Assembly: GCF_024721175.1 (NCBI RefSeq)
Contig: NZ_CP099401.1
Coordinates: 310,001-374,000 of the forward strand
DNA from: Rhizobium sp. Pop5
Lineage (GTDB): Bacteria > Pseudomonadota > Alphaproteobacteria > Rhizobiales > Rhizobiaceae
DNA length: 64,000 nucleotides
Direction of reading: 5' to 3'
The notes under the pieces are model-generated. The model was not told the origin of the DNA, ran no database searches, and saw nothing but the letters and a program-made list of their open reading frames with translations. Positions within the stretch are counted from its first letter, which is position 1. Each line of letters opens with the position of its first letter. This document shows positions 36,073 through 44,222 of the stretch, one piece after another. A program made the position numbers and the translations under genes.

Positions 36073-37374
36073 TCAATCCTCGATCAGGGGCTTGGCGACA
36101 AGCGTGCCGTAGTTGAAGACGCGCAGATAAAGAAGCGACAGCGTCACGCCGATGACGACGAGCACCAGCGCCATGGCCGCACCCAGCCCGTATTCAAGAT
36201 TGCCGGCATAGTTCCGGAGGGCGGTGTGATAGGCGGCGAGCGCCCAGACCTCGGTCGAATTACCAGGCCCGCCATTGGTGGCAAGCAGGATTTCGTTGAA
36301 GGAGGCGAGCAGCGACAGCGTCTGGTAGCAGGTGACGAAGAGGATCGGCCAGCGCATCTGTGGCAGGATGATGTAGCGGATCTGCTGCCAGCGCGAGGCG
36401 CCGTCGACTTCGCTCGCATAGAACTGGCTCTTCGGAATGGCCTTCATCGCCGAGGAGAAGACCAGCATGCCCATCGAGGCGCCGATGAAGCCGTTGATCA
36501 GCACGACGAAGAACCAGGCATTATAGGCGGTGTCGAGGAGATAGTTCTTCGGGTGGTAGCCGAACTTGCCCATCAGCACCGAAATGAAGCCGGTATCCCA
36601 GGCGAGCCATTTCCACATCATCACATAGATGACGACCGGGGTGATGCGCGGCAGCAGCCAGATGCCACGGAAGATCGAGGCCGGCGTCGGCGGCATGTAA
36701 TGCGTCCAGATCGCCAGCAGCAGCGCATAGCCGACATTGAAGAGCGTCAGAACCAAAGCGACGTAGAGCGCCGTATTCAGGAGCACGCGCGCCATATCGG
36801 GCGAGGTGGCCAGACGTGAGAAATTGTCGGTCGTCCAGGTCCAGCCGGTATAGGTGGCCTTGGCGACGGTTTCCTTTTGCTCCGGCGTCAGCTTGAGCCC
36901 CAGGCTATCCAGCGACGAAAAAAGCTGCTCCTTGCTGTCGAAGCGTGTGTTGACGACAGAGCGGTTGAACTGTTCCGAAATCTGCTTGACGTCGCGCGTC
37001 GAAGGCCGTTCGGCAAGATCCTTGATCATGCGCTCGGCCTCGCGTCGCGTCGGGAAGACCTCGCCGGTGTGTTTGGCGCGCAATTCCTGAGCGATGCCTG
37101 GTGCTAGTCCGAGGCCTTCGACGGCCTTGAGGCCCGCCTCGTCGATCGCATAGCGCGGTTCGGCCAATTCGGCGGCGATGTCGGGCATTGCCGATTTCAG
37201 CGTGATCAGCGAATTGGGGGCGATCTGGTAGACCCCGCCTGATATGCCGGTCGCGGTCGACATGTTGGTCATCGAGAAGACCGCCGTCAGAACGACCGGC
37301 AATAGGAAGAAGAGGATGATCATGATCGCCGCGGGCGCGATCATCACCAGTCCGAGCTTTCTCGACGATTTCAT
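36073..37374 (-). CDS. sugar ABC transporter permease (MalF type) with large extracytoplasmic insert
   Basis: A 433-residue permease, about 130-140 residues longer than typical MalF/UgpA relatives without a large loop. The first helix is at about 9-31, and residues 35-195 form a hydrophilic insert rich in short helices (for example SLITLKSAMPDIAAELAEPR and SLGLKLTPEQKETVAKATY) before the next helix at about 198-222. The coupling motif FYASEVDGASRWQQIRYIILP is normal. The start at 37374 has GGAGG 5 bases upstream. The insert likely contacts the binding protein in the periplasm, by analogy with the MalF P2 loop, though it sits after the first helix rather than the third. Confidence 0.88.
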   Translation of the reverse strand: MKSSRKLGLVMIAPAAIMIILFFLLPVVLTAVFSMTNMSTATGISGGVYQIAPNSLITLKSAMPDIAAELAEPRYAIDEAGLKAVEGLGLAPGIAQELRAKHTGEVFPTRREAERMIKDLAERPSTRDVKQISEQFNRSVVNTRFDSKEQLFSSLDSLGLKLTPEQKETVAKATYTGWTWTTDNFSRLATSPDMARVLLNTALYVALVLTLFNVGYALLLAIWTHYMPPTPASIFRGIWLLPRITPVVIYVMMWKWLAWDTGFISVLMGKFGYHPKNYLLDTAYNAWFFVVLINGFIGASMGMLVFSSAMKAIPKSQFYASEVDGASRWQQIRYIILPQMRWPILFVTCYQTLSLLASFNEILLATNGGPGNSTEVWALAAYHTALRNYAGNLEYGLGAAMALVLVVIGVTLSLLYLRVFNYGTLVAKPLIED

Positions 37375-37397
37375 GAAAGCCTCCTCGCGGGGATCGA

Positions 37398-37424
37398 CCG
37401 GGCGGCGGGGTCGCCGCCGCCCGG
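37398..37424 (-). promoter_or_regulatory. intercistronic stem-loop after the binding-protein gene
   Basis: 10-bp perfect stem CCGGGCGGCG/CGCCGCCCGG with a 7-base loop, in the 65-base gap between the binding-protein stop and the permease start. It would sit in the operon mRNA and could raise binding-protein levels by blocking decay. Confidence 0.6.
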
Positions 37425-37439
37425 AAGAGTGTGTGGACC

Positions 37440-38786
37440 TTATCGGATGACGATCTTGTCGCCGAGCGTGCTCTTCAGCTCGCTCTCGGCGTCGCTGATG
37501 GCGGCGTCGACGGCCTTTTCGCCGGTCCAGGATGCCTGGAGGTTCTTCCACATGATGTTCCAATATTTGCCGAAATCGGAATTGTTCGGCATTGCATTGG
37601 CATGCGGCAGCAGGCGCTCGGTGGCTTCGCGGGTCCAGCGGTCAGCCGAGTAGAAGTCGACTTCCGATTCCGCCTCGGAAATGCCGAGATGGGCCGACTT
37701 GACCGCGTGCAGCGCGTTGATGCGCGGCTCGGATGCGATCGTGATCAGCTGGGCGGCGATATCGGTATCTTCCTTGTCGTGACCTGCGGTCAGGAGGTAG
37801 ACGAGCGGGTGGGTGAGCGTGTTGGCCTTGCCGCCTTCGCCGGCCGGGATCAGGGTGAAGATCACGTTGCCGAAGAAGTCCTTGAGGCCTTCCTGGTTGA
37901 CGAGGCGGGCATAGTGCCAGGTGCCGCCGTCCCAGATGCCGGCCTTGCCGGTGGCGACTTCCTTCCACCACTGATCGCCCGGCATGCCGATGTGGTTCTT
38001 CTTGGTGACCCCTGCCTTAACGGCGTCGGCGAAGAACTGATAGGTGCGGGTCATGGCGGCCTTGTCGAAGACGAGCTTGCCGTTTTCTTCCATCGTGCCG
38101 CCGAACGAGGTATAGAACTGCCAGTAGTCGGGACCGTTGCTGGTGCGCGGATAGAAGCCGTAGCCGGGCTGGACGAGGCCCTTGTCCTGCATCTTCTTGG
38201 CGTCTTCGAGCAGGTTCTTCATGGTGTACTTGCCGTCCTGGACGCTCTGCGGCAGCGCGTCGAGATCGGCGTCGCTGTAGCCGATCGCCTTCATATAAGG
38301 CTTCCAGAAGAACATTGGGCGGGATTCGGCATCCTGCGGAATGCCGTAGACGGTGCCGTTGTAGGAAGCGATTTTCAGCAGGTTTTCGTAGATGCCGTTG
38401 AGCGGCCAGGCGTCGAGATCGACGTAGTCCTCGATCGGAACGATGAGGCCTGCCTGCGACCAAGGCGCGATGTCTTCATGACCACTGACGACGATGTTCG
38501 GGGCGGTCTTGGCTTCGGCGGCAAGGGTGAGAGCCTGCTTGAAGTCGTCCCAGCCGGAATAGGCTTTCTTCTCGACGGTGATCTTCAGGTCCTCGCCCTT
38601 GAGGGCGGCTTGGCGCTGCAACTGCTGGGCCGCGATCTCGATGGCGTCGAGGCGGTAGACGTCGTTCGGACCGGTGCCGCCGGCCCAGACGCTGACGGTG
38701 ACGTCCTTGGCGAATGCGAATGCGGAGGTCGAGGCCAGGATGGTGGCCGCGATGGTGAGGGATTTCAACGTCGGCAGAATGGTCAT
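37440..38786 (-). CDS. ABC transporter substrate-binding protein (group 1)
   Basis: A 448-residue group 1 binding protein. A Sec signal peptide spans about residues 1-26 (TSAFAFA before KDVTVSV). The body includes GIPQDAESRPMFFWKPYMKA and SFGGTMEENGKL. The start at 38786 follows GGGAGA at about 9 bases; the frame is open further upstream without a leader. First gene of the operon running to the IMPase at 31582. The presence of GDPD and IMPase suggests a glycerophosphodiester such as glycerophosphoinositol as ligand, while sequence alone would only say carbohydrate-type. Confidence 0.88.
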   Translation of the reverse strand: MTILPTLKSLTIAATILASTSAFAFAKDVTVSVWAGGTGPNDVYRLDAIEIAAQQLQRQAALKGEDLKITVEKKAYSGWDDFKQALTLAAEAKTAPNIVVSGHEDIAPWSQAGLIVPIEDYVDLDAWPLNGIYENLLKIASYNGTVYGIPQDAESRPMFFWKPYMKAIGYSDADLDALPQSVQDGKYTMKNLLEDAKKMQDKGLVQPGYGFYPRTSNGPDYWQFYTSFGGTMEENGKLVFDKAAMTRTYQFFADAVKAGVTKKNHIGMPGDQWWKEVATGKAGIWDGGTWHYARLVNQEGLKDFFGNVIFTLIPAGEGGKANTLTHPLVYLLTAGHDKEDTDIAAQLITIASEPRINALHAVKSAHLGISEAESEVDFYSADRWTREATERLLPHANAMPNNSDFGKYWNIMWKNLQASWTGEKAVDAAISDAESELKSTLGDKIVIR

Positions 38787-39122
38787 CTTCTTCGTCTCCC
38801 TGGAAGAACAGTGTGAAGCCTCTTGACGGGTCAGCACTGTGGCTTGACGGCCGTTCGGAAAGCCCACGAAAACGTGACATGTCCCGCTCTATGGACTGAA
38901 CGTAACGACCGAATGACAAAATTGAGCACGTGTGCAAAATTATTATGACGATGTTCTCGACGGGGTCAATTGCCGATGAAAAGACCGCATCGGTTCGTGC
39001 TGGAAATCAGCAATGACGGGGATCCGGGTGGCGGCCGTTGAGACGCGAACGAGGTGCCCTTGCCTCCGTTTTCCCAATCAGCTAATAGTAGTGCAGGAAC
39101 CAATCAGAAACGGAGGCGTGCA
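38787..39122. promoter_or_regulatory. 336-base upstream region with candidate LacI operator
   Basis: Gene-free. It must carry the promoter of the binding-protein operon (minus strand). At 38922-38937 lies TTGAGCACGTGTGCAA, a 16-bp imperfect palindrome (12 of 16 positions symmetric) centred on CG, a fair candidate for the LacI-type regulator encoded at 32406. It is followed by an AT-rich patch AAAATTATTATG. The remainder shows nothing recognisable. Confidence 0.45.
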
Positions 39123-39296
39123 ATGACAGATATTTCTTCGTCCAACGCCTCTTTGGCTTAGGCTTTCCGAAGCTTCCTACCCTCGATCACATCCGAGACC
39201 TTTCAAGCTTCACCATCCGAAGACGGCATGTATTTCGCACGCAGCCTCCGCGCACGGCGACGCCGCGCGAGCCGGTGCTGCGCTCTTCAGACTTGA
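39123..39296 (+). pseudogene. small reading frame interrupted by an in-frame amber codon
   Basis: An ATG at 39123 follows CGGAGGCG, a good ribosome-binding site. The frame reads MTDISSSNASLA and then TAG at 39159-39161, yet it stays open for 44 more codons to a TGA at 39294-39296. Those codons include an Arg-rich stretch (SLRARRRRAS) of the kind seen in small basic rhizobial proteins. It may be a decayed gene, a leader peptide, or a chance frame in GC-rich DNA. No recognised homologue. Confidence 0.3.
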
Positions 39297-39332
39297 AAGA
39301 AGGGCGGTTCAGAATTCTGACCGCGATTGATC

Positions 39333-39518
39333 ATGAACAATCAGCACGCAGGCGAGAGCCTGGCGACATCCATGAGCGAGCTTTGCTCGCGATTTAGCTT
39401 TCGAGAGATTCTTGTCGCAACCATCATTGCCCGATGGAACCGTCGCATGGCAAACAGCCTCGACCCCTTTCCATCATGGCTGCGCCGCGATCTCGCTTTG
39501 TCCGACGAACAGATCTGA
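39333..39518 (+). CDS. small protein, possibly DUF1127-like
   Basis: A 61-residue frame from the ATG at 39333. Its C-terminus (SWLRRDLALSDEQI, after an Arg/Trp-containing helix ARWNRRMA) resembles the end of DUF1127/YjiS-type small proteins, where a pattern like LRDIGLSRDEI is common in rhizobia. No strong ribosome-binding site precedes the ATG, so expression is uncertain. It stands alone between the amber-interrupted frame and a hairpin. Confidence 0.4.
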   Translation: MNNQHAGESLATSMSELCSRFSFREILVATIIARWNRRMANSLDPFPSWLRRDLALSDEQI

Positions 39519-39553
39519 GTCCTCGTGGTTTTCGCCGGGCAAATTATATCCGA

Positions 39554-39585
39554 CAGGGATGGTTTCGACGCGAAAACCATCCCTG
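39554..39585. terminator. hairpin downstream of the moc-like operon
   Basis: 12-bp perfect stem CAGGGATGGTTT/AAACCATCCCTG with an 8-base loop, between the small frame (stop 39518) and the TIM-barrel gene stop (39616). It suits 3' end formation for both converging transcripts, though the T-runs are inside the stem. Confidence 0.6.
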
Positions 39586-39615
39586 CGCGGCTTATCGACA
39601 GCCACGGGGTAGAGG

Positions 39616-40449
39616 TCAGGTCATCCTGGCCCAGAGTTCGCGAAGCATCTGCCGAAGCAACAATGCTTCGGCCCATCGATCGGTGCTGTCGTTGCCGTCG
39701 CGTCCGGTGATCGCGTAGGGTTTTGGTCCGAGTTCGCATGTAAAAACCAGTTCGGCATCCGAAGCCGCGCGATTGCGCCACTGCCGCATGCCGTAGTCCC
39801 ACCACTCAAGGAACAGGTCGACCCACGGTCGATGGTGAGGAAATGAAATTTCGATTTGCACCTGCTCGCACGAAGCGACACGGCCATGGAAAGCCCGGGC
39901 ATTGCGCAGGATACGATGGATCATGGCATGGTTTTCCCCGGCGACCGGATAGGTAAATTCGGACGCGACGAGGAAATGCGACAGGTCTGCGAGCAATGGC
40001 AGGTCGGGCCGCCGATCCAGCAGGTCCAGGGTGAAGAACAGATCCGCCGTCATCCTGTCGCGATGGGTCTCGATGAACACCGGAATGCCGGCATCATCGG
40101 CAAGCTCCATCCAGCCATCCAAGAGCGGCAGGCAGTCCTCGATGCGACGCGGGCGGATATCGGGTTGCAGGTTGATGTGGCTGACTGGAAATTCTGCGGC
40201 AAGAGCGAGCGGCTGACGCAAATCCTCGACACGGCGGGGAAAGCAGACACCCTCGACCTTCAATCCGGTGCCCCGGATCGTTTCATTCAGCCTGATGACA
40301 TCGGCCCGGTTCGTATAATGTGCGCTGATGCCATCGAAGCCAGCCTCCGCGATCATCGCGACGTTTTCGTCAAGGCTGCGCTCATACCCATCCGTATGTC
40401 TTCGCTCCATGGCCCAGAGCGACTGGAAGATCCGCAGTTTCTGTGTCAT
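39616..40449 (-). CDS. sugar phosphate isomerase/epimerase-type TIM-barrel protein
   Basis: A 277-residue xylose-isomerase-like TIM barrel. Possible metal ligands: Glu in PVFIETHRDR, Asp/His in LLADLSHF, and Glu in VFTCELGPKPYAI near the end. It overlaps the MocF-like reductase by 4 bases and is the last gene of the operon. In rhizopine loci a TIM-barrel protein (MocC) accompanies the other moc genes; whether this is its counterpart cannot be decided by eye. Signal peptide absent, so cytoplasmic. Confidence 0.8.
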   Translation of the reverse strand: MTQKLRIFQSLWAMERRHTDGYERSLDENVAMIAEAGFDGISAHYTNRADVIRLNETIRGTGLKVEGVCFPRRVEDLRQPLALAAEFPVSHINLQPDIRPRRIEDCLPLLDGWMELADDAGIPVFIETHRDRMTADLFFTLDLLDRRPDLPLLADLSHFLVASEFTYPVAGENHAMIHRILRNARAFHGRVASCEQVQIEISFPHHRPWVDLFLEWWDYGMRQWRNRAASDAELVFTCELGPKPYAITGRDGNDSTDRWAEALLLRQMLRELWARMT

Positions 40450-41651
40450 GCGGCCCTTGCGCTTTTCAGGAGCGCCTTGAGGTTCAGCTTCGGATCGGTC
40501 AGGGCGACCGGATCGGGACTGACGCCGGCTGCAATCAACATCTCCGCAAGCTTGATATCCCTGGCGAGGCCGTTGCCGACGCCAAGACCGGCTGCGGCCA
40601 CGAGCCTGCCGCCATCCAGATAGAATTCAAGTTCGCCGTCGGCGGTGGCACGGGGGACGCTTTGATGTGACGGCTGCGGCAGCCCGACCACCTGAAGGCC
40701 GAGATCATACTGATCGGACCAGAACCAGGGGAGTATGGCAAAGGCTTCCCCGGCACCGATCATGTTGCACGCCGCAGTCTCGGCCTGGGCTCTTGCATTT
40801 CGCCAGGTTTCGAAACGCATGTGTCCTCCGTCGGGCTGGCTCACGGCAGCGCAGTCGCCTGCAGCAAAAACGTTCGGGCTGCTGGTTCGAAGATGGGCAT
40901 CCGTCAGGATTCCGTTTCCCGTCGACAATCCGGCCTCTTGTGCCAGCGCAATATCAGGAGCAACGCCGATTGCGCTCACAACAAGATCGGCTCGAACCGC
41001 GCGGCCGTTGGTCAGGATGACGCCATCGTCCGTGATCTCAGCGACGCCGTGGTTCAGGTGAAATTCGACGCTCTCGGCTACGTGCCTGGCATGCAGCTTT
41101 TCCGCAAATCGCGAAGGGACGGCGCGCCCGAGGGGCTTCGGCGCCGCTTCGATGACACTGACGGCGATATCTTTGCCGCGAAGGACCGAGGCGAGTTCCA
41201 TGCCGATCAGGCCGCCGCCGATGACGGCCACGCTGCGGCCGGCATGGGCGTTGGCAAAGATCGCCTCGGCATCGGCATGGTTGCGAAAGTCGAGCGCGCG
41301 CTCTCTGCCGGGGCACGCAAGCCGCCTCGGCCGCGCGCCCGTGGCGAAGAGCAGCTTTTCATAAGCCAACACTCGTCCGTCGCTCAGGCTTACGGTGCCG
41401 GCATCGGTATCGACCTTCAAGGCCGACAGCCCTTTGATATAAGTGATACCGGCGGCCTTAAGCATATCTTCGGTACAGATCAGCTTCATCTGAACCGCAC
41501 CGCTCGCGGGCTTCGACAGCGGGGGCCGTTCATATGGCAGATGGGGCTCGGCGCCGACCAGATTGATGGACCCGGAATATCCCGCTTCCCGCAGCGCGAA
41601 TGCGGCGCGCGTGCCGCATTCCCCCGCGCCGATGATGACGATGCCGTTCAT
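40446..41651 (-). CDS. FAD-dependent ferredoxin reductase (MocF-like)
   Basis: A 401-residue NAD(P)H:ferredoxin reductase of the rubredoxin/putidaredoxin reductase type. The FAD site IIGAGECGTRAAFALREAG is at residues 5-23, the NAD site AVIGGGLIGMELASVL is near 143-158, and the second FAD segment VFAAGDCAAV is near 270. It would pass electrons to the Rieske protein at 42725 and on to the hydroxylase at 43033. GGAG is 7 bases before the ATG at 41651. In rhizobial rhizopine clusters the reductase of this trio is MocF; orthology is inferred from gene company. Confidence 0.87.
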   Translation of the reverse strand: MNGIVIIGAGECGTRAAFALREAGYSGSINLVGAEPHLPYERPPLSKPASGAVQMKLICTEDMLKAAGITYIKGLSALKVDTDAGTVSLSDGRVLAYEKLLFATGARPRRLACPGRERALDFRNHADAEAIFANAHAGRSVAVIGGGLIGMELASVLRGKDIAVSVIEAAPKPLGRAVPSRFAEKLHARHVAESVEFHLNHGVAEITDDGVILTNGRAVRADLVVSAIGVAPDIALAQEAGLSTGNGILTDAHLRTSSPNVFAAGDCAAVSQPDGGHMRFETWRNARAQAETAACNMIGAGEAFAILPWFWSDQYDLGLQVVGLPQPSHQSVPRATADGELEFYLDGGRLVAAAGLGVGNGLARDIKLAEMLIAAGVSPDPVALTDPKLNLKALLKSARAA

Positions 41652-41668
41652 GGTGCTCTCCAAAAAAG

Positions 41669-41699
41669 GGCCGGCGCTCGTGAGGAAGAGACGCCGGCC
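41669..41699 (-). terminator. intercistronic terminator/attenuator between MocB-like and MocF-like genes
   Basis: On the minus strand an 8-bp GC stem (GGCCGGCG/CGCCGGCC, 15-base loop) is followed by CTTTTTT, immediately before the ribosome-binding site of the reductase gene. It should end part of the transcripts after the binding-protein gene. Confidence 0.65.
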
Positions 41700-41707
41700 A
41701 GGCAGAA

Positions 41708-42652
41708 TCAATTCTGGTGCTTGTATTCGGCCATGTTTGTGGGCGTGACCAATTCGAACGGCACCATGACCTGCTTGTCGACGCTATGACCGCGGGCAAG
41801 CGCGACGGCAGCATCCAGCGCACCGGCGGACTGCCCCTTGGCATTTTGGAACACCGTCACATCAAGATCGCCGGTCGCCATGGCGGCCAGGGCATCCTGC
41901 GTCGCGTCGATACCGACGACGACCACGCTGTCCATCGACACCCCCGCGGCCTTGAGCGCCTGGATCGCGCCGATCGCCATCGCGTCATTGTTGGCAAAGA
42001 CCGCGTCGATAGGCCGGCCTGATGTGATCCAGTTTGTGGTCAGATCCATTGCATTGGTCCGCGTCCAGGCGGCGGACTGCTCGTCGGCGATGGTCACACC
42101 CTTGCAGTCGCCGGCCGCAAGCGTTTCCTTGACCGATGAGGTGCGGTCGCGCGAGGCCTGGTGGGCAAGATCTCCCATGAGGATGTAGGCCTGCGCATCG
42201 CCTGCTTTTCCATTCTTCTTCAAGAGCGCGCAGGCGGCCTCGGCACCCAGCCGTCCAGAGTCGGTTTCCTTGGAGCCGACATAGGCCTGTTTCTCGGGAA
42301 GCCGGTCGATATTGTCCGGCTGAAGGTTGAGATAGACGAGCGGAATGCCGGCCTTTTGCGCCGCCTCGCTGATGCCAGGTGCAGCAGACGTATCCGCCAG
42401 CGTCACGATAATCGCATCGACGCCGGCTGCGATGAAGTTGTTCACCTGGTTGAGCTGTTTGGAGACGTCGGTCTGCGCATCCTCGATCTGGAGATTGACC
42501 CCGCCCACCTCAGAAGCTCTTGCGCTCAGGCCTTCGCGCAACAGCGTCTGAAAATTGTTGTCGAAACTCTGCATCGAGACGCCGATCGTCTCGGCCGAGG
42601 CAGCACTGGCCGTCAGGGCGGCCAGGATGGCCGCCACACAAATAGACTTCAT
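41708..42652 (-). CDS. Rbs-type substrate-binding protein (MocB-like), orphan
   Basis: A 314-residue periplasmic binding protein of the RbsB class. Sec signal peptide at residues 1-20 (ASAASA before ETIGVSM). Family landmarks: NNFIAAGVDAIIVTLADTSAAPG, FANNDAMAIGAIQALKAAG and VVGIDATQDAL. No permease or ATPase gene is adjacent, so it must use components encoded elsewhere. Rhizopine-binding MocB works this way with an inositol-type permease and ATPase. GGAGGA precedes the ATG at 42652. A ligand such as an inositol or inosamine is inferred from its neighbours, not from binding-site residues. Confidence 0.85.
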   Translation of the reverse strand: MKSICVAAILAALTASAASAETIGVSMQSFDNNFQTLLREGLSARASEVGGVNLQIEDAQTDVSKQLNQVNNFIAAGVDAIIVTLADTSAAPGISEAAQKAGIPLVYLNLQPDNIDRLPEKQAYVGSKETDSGRLGAEAACALLKKNGKAGDAQAYILMGDLAHQASRDRTSSVKETLAAGDCKGVTIADEQSAAWTRTNAMDLTTNWITSGRPIDAVFANNDAMAIGAIQALKAAGVSMDSVVVVGIDATQDALAAMATGDLDVTVFQNAKGQSAGALDAAVALARGHSVDKQVMVPFELVTPTNMAEYKHQN

Positions 42653-42690
42653 GATTTCCTCCGATTGGGCGCCGGGCCGCCCATTGCATT

Positions 42691-42706
42691 CCGGAGGCCG
42701 CTCCGG
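42691..42706 (-). promoter_or_regulatory. small GC hairpin between MocE-like and MocB-like genes
   Basis: CCGGAG-GCCG-CTCCGG in the 72-base intercistronic gap. Short, but it adds to the pattern of structured RNA around binding-protein genes here. Confidence 0.3.
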
Positions 42707-42724
42707 CCTGCTGATGTTGCCAGC

Positions 42725-43036
42725 TCAGGCGAGAGCCAGGCGAACTTCTCCGTCGATCACCTCGGCCGGATAGGTTTTCAAGTTCTCGCAGGCGGGAAGC
42801 CTCAGCGCCTCGCCGGTGCGGTAGTCGAAGGCGCCGGAATGTTTGGGACATTCCACTTCGAAATCCATCACCAGCCCATCGGAAAGATGGATCGCCTCGT
42901 GAGTGCAAAGACCTGCGGTGCAGTAGACGCTATCGTCGGGACCTCGGTAGATGGCGTAGGTGCGGCTGCCGTGATCGAAACGGATGGCGCCTTCCTGTTC
43001 GATGTCATCGAGTTTGCAGGCTGTGATCCAGTTCAT
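42725..43036 (-). CDS. Rieske-type 2Fe-2S ferredoxin (MocE-like)
   Basis: A 103-residue soluble Rieske protein. Cluster ligands are Cys44-x-His46 (LCTHEAIH) and Cys63-x-x-His66 (CPKHSGAFDY), spaced as in biphenyl/naphthalene-dioxygenase-type ferredoxins. It carries single electrons from the reductase (40446) to the diiron hydroxylase (43033). Its start overlaps the hydroxylase stop by 4 bases (ATGA). In the rhizopine pathway the same three-part oxygenase is MocD-MocE-MocF. Confidence 0.92.
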   Translation of the reverse strand: MNWITACKLDDIEQEGAIRFDHGSRTYAIYRGPDDSVYCTAGLCTHEAIHLSDGLVMDFEVECPKHSGAFDYRTGEALRLPACENLKTYPAEVIDGEVRLALA

Positions 43037-44067
43037 TCGGCTACTCCCTTGGCTTCCATGACGGCCCTGCGGGCCGCAAGTTTTTCCTTCCGGCGGCGGT
43101 AGCGTTCCTGCATGCGGGCTTCGCCCTCGGGCGAGCCGTCGTGCCAGGTGCCGAACCACTTATCGAGCGGGATCAGCGCGTCGCCGTAATTCACCTCGAA
43201 ATATTTGTGGTGCAGGTAATGCGCATAGGCGTGGCTATCGATCAGCTTTTCCGCGCCGATCTCGACCTTGTCGAAGCCGACATGACCGGGAATGGCGCCG
43301 AAGCCCGCATAGTGCAGCTGGTAGAGCATAAGCATCGGGTTGGACGGCAGGATCAAATGGTAGAAGGCCGTTCCGAGATAGAGCAGGTGCTCGACCGGAT
43401 GCATCGACAGCGACGACCAGGGCGAAGGGTTGACTGAATTATGGTGAACCGAATGCACCCATTTGTAGAGGATGGGCGTATGGATGAGCCGGTGAATGCA
43501 GAAGAAGTGGAATTCGTGGATGACGGGCACGGTGAGCGCAACCACGGCAAGCGTCCAGGTATGTTCGGCAAAGCTCAGCCAGGGCGCGTAGCCATTGGCA
43601 TAGGCCCATAGCATGGCAGCCTCGATCGCCGTCCAGACCGTCACGCCCGACAGAAAAGTGCGCAATACGTTGTCGACGTTCTGGCTTTCGAACCAGAAAG
43701 CCTTGCTCTTTTGTTCAGCCGGAAACTTTCCATTGTATTTGAAGCGCTTTTCCTGCCGCTTCAGCACATAGAGATGCAGCTCGAATGCACCGTAGAACAG
43801 CAGGACGCAGATCGCATTCACGGCATAAAGCCAGGCAACCCAGCCGATGCCAAAGGTTTTCATCGTTTCCACCGGCGGAATGACCCAGGCCCAATAGGCG
43901 ACTGATGAAGCGGCAAAAAGCGCATTCCAGGGAAAGAAATAATGCGGCAGCCATTTCAGGATGGCCATCAGCCGCGGGGGAAAGGCAAACAGCGGCGCGG
44001 TCTCTGCAGGCTGGTTCGGCGCCCAGTCGCCGCGCTTGTTGCGCGTGCCGAATTTCAGATCGTCCAT
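43033..44067 (-). CDS. fatty acid hydroxylase superfamily diiron oxygenase (MocD-like)
   Basis: A 344-residue membrane-bound non-haem diiron oxygenase. Several hydrophobic helices (about 45-65, 77-98, 138-158, 170-186) surround histidine clusters: H192xxxH196, H205xxHH209, His223/His227 and H283xxHH287. These are the iron ligands of the sterol desaturase/fatty acid hydroxylase superfamily. AAGGAGAG lies 6 bases before the ATG at 44067. With its dedicated Rieske protein and reductase, and by analogy with MocD, it could remove an O-methyl group from a methylated inositol or inosamine. Other alkyl or sterol-like substrates remain possible. Confidence 0.87.
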   Translation of the reverse strand: MDDLKFGTRNKRGDWAPNQPAETAPLFAFPPRLMAILKWLPHYFFPWNALFAASSVAYWAWVIPPVETMKTFGIGWVAWLYAVNAICVLLFYGAFELHLYVLKRQEKRFKYNGKFPAEQKSKAFWFESQNVDNVLRTFLSGVTVWTAIEAAMLWAYANGYAPWLSFAEHTWTLAVVALTVPVIHEFHFFCIHRLIHTPILYKWVHSVHHNSVNPSPWSSLSMHPVEHLLYLGTAFYHLILPSNPMLMLYQLHYAGFGAIPGHVGFDKVEIGAEKLIDSHAYAHYLHHKYFEVNYGDALIPLDKWFGTWHDGSPEGEARMQERYRRRKEKLAARRAVMEAKGVAE

Positions 44068-44222
44068 TGCTCTCTCCTTCAAGCCGAGCGGAAGCCTTTC
44101 CGCACAGGCATTTCAATTGAAGAGAGCGCGTTCTGCGCCTTGTCCGGTCTCGTCCACCGACGTTCCGGCTCTCCTCTCTGATCGGAAAGTAGCAGGAGGC
44201 TGCCGCAAAGCCGAAGCCGTTC

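Noticed and set aside
38787..39332. Possible tRNA, small RNA or attachment site in the longest sparse region
   Set aside because: No cloverleaf, CCA end, direct repeat or integrase nearby; only the operator-like palindrome and the broken small frame stand out.
39327..39340. TTGATCATGAACAA as an FNR/FixK box
   Set aside because: One half site is imperfect and it overlaps the start codon of the small frame, so activator geometry is impossible for that gene.
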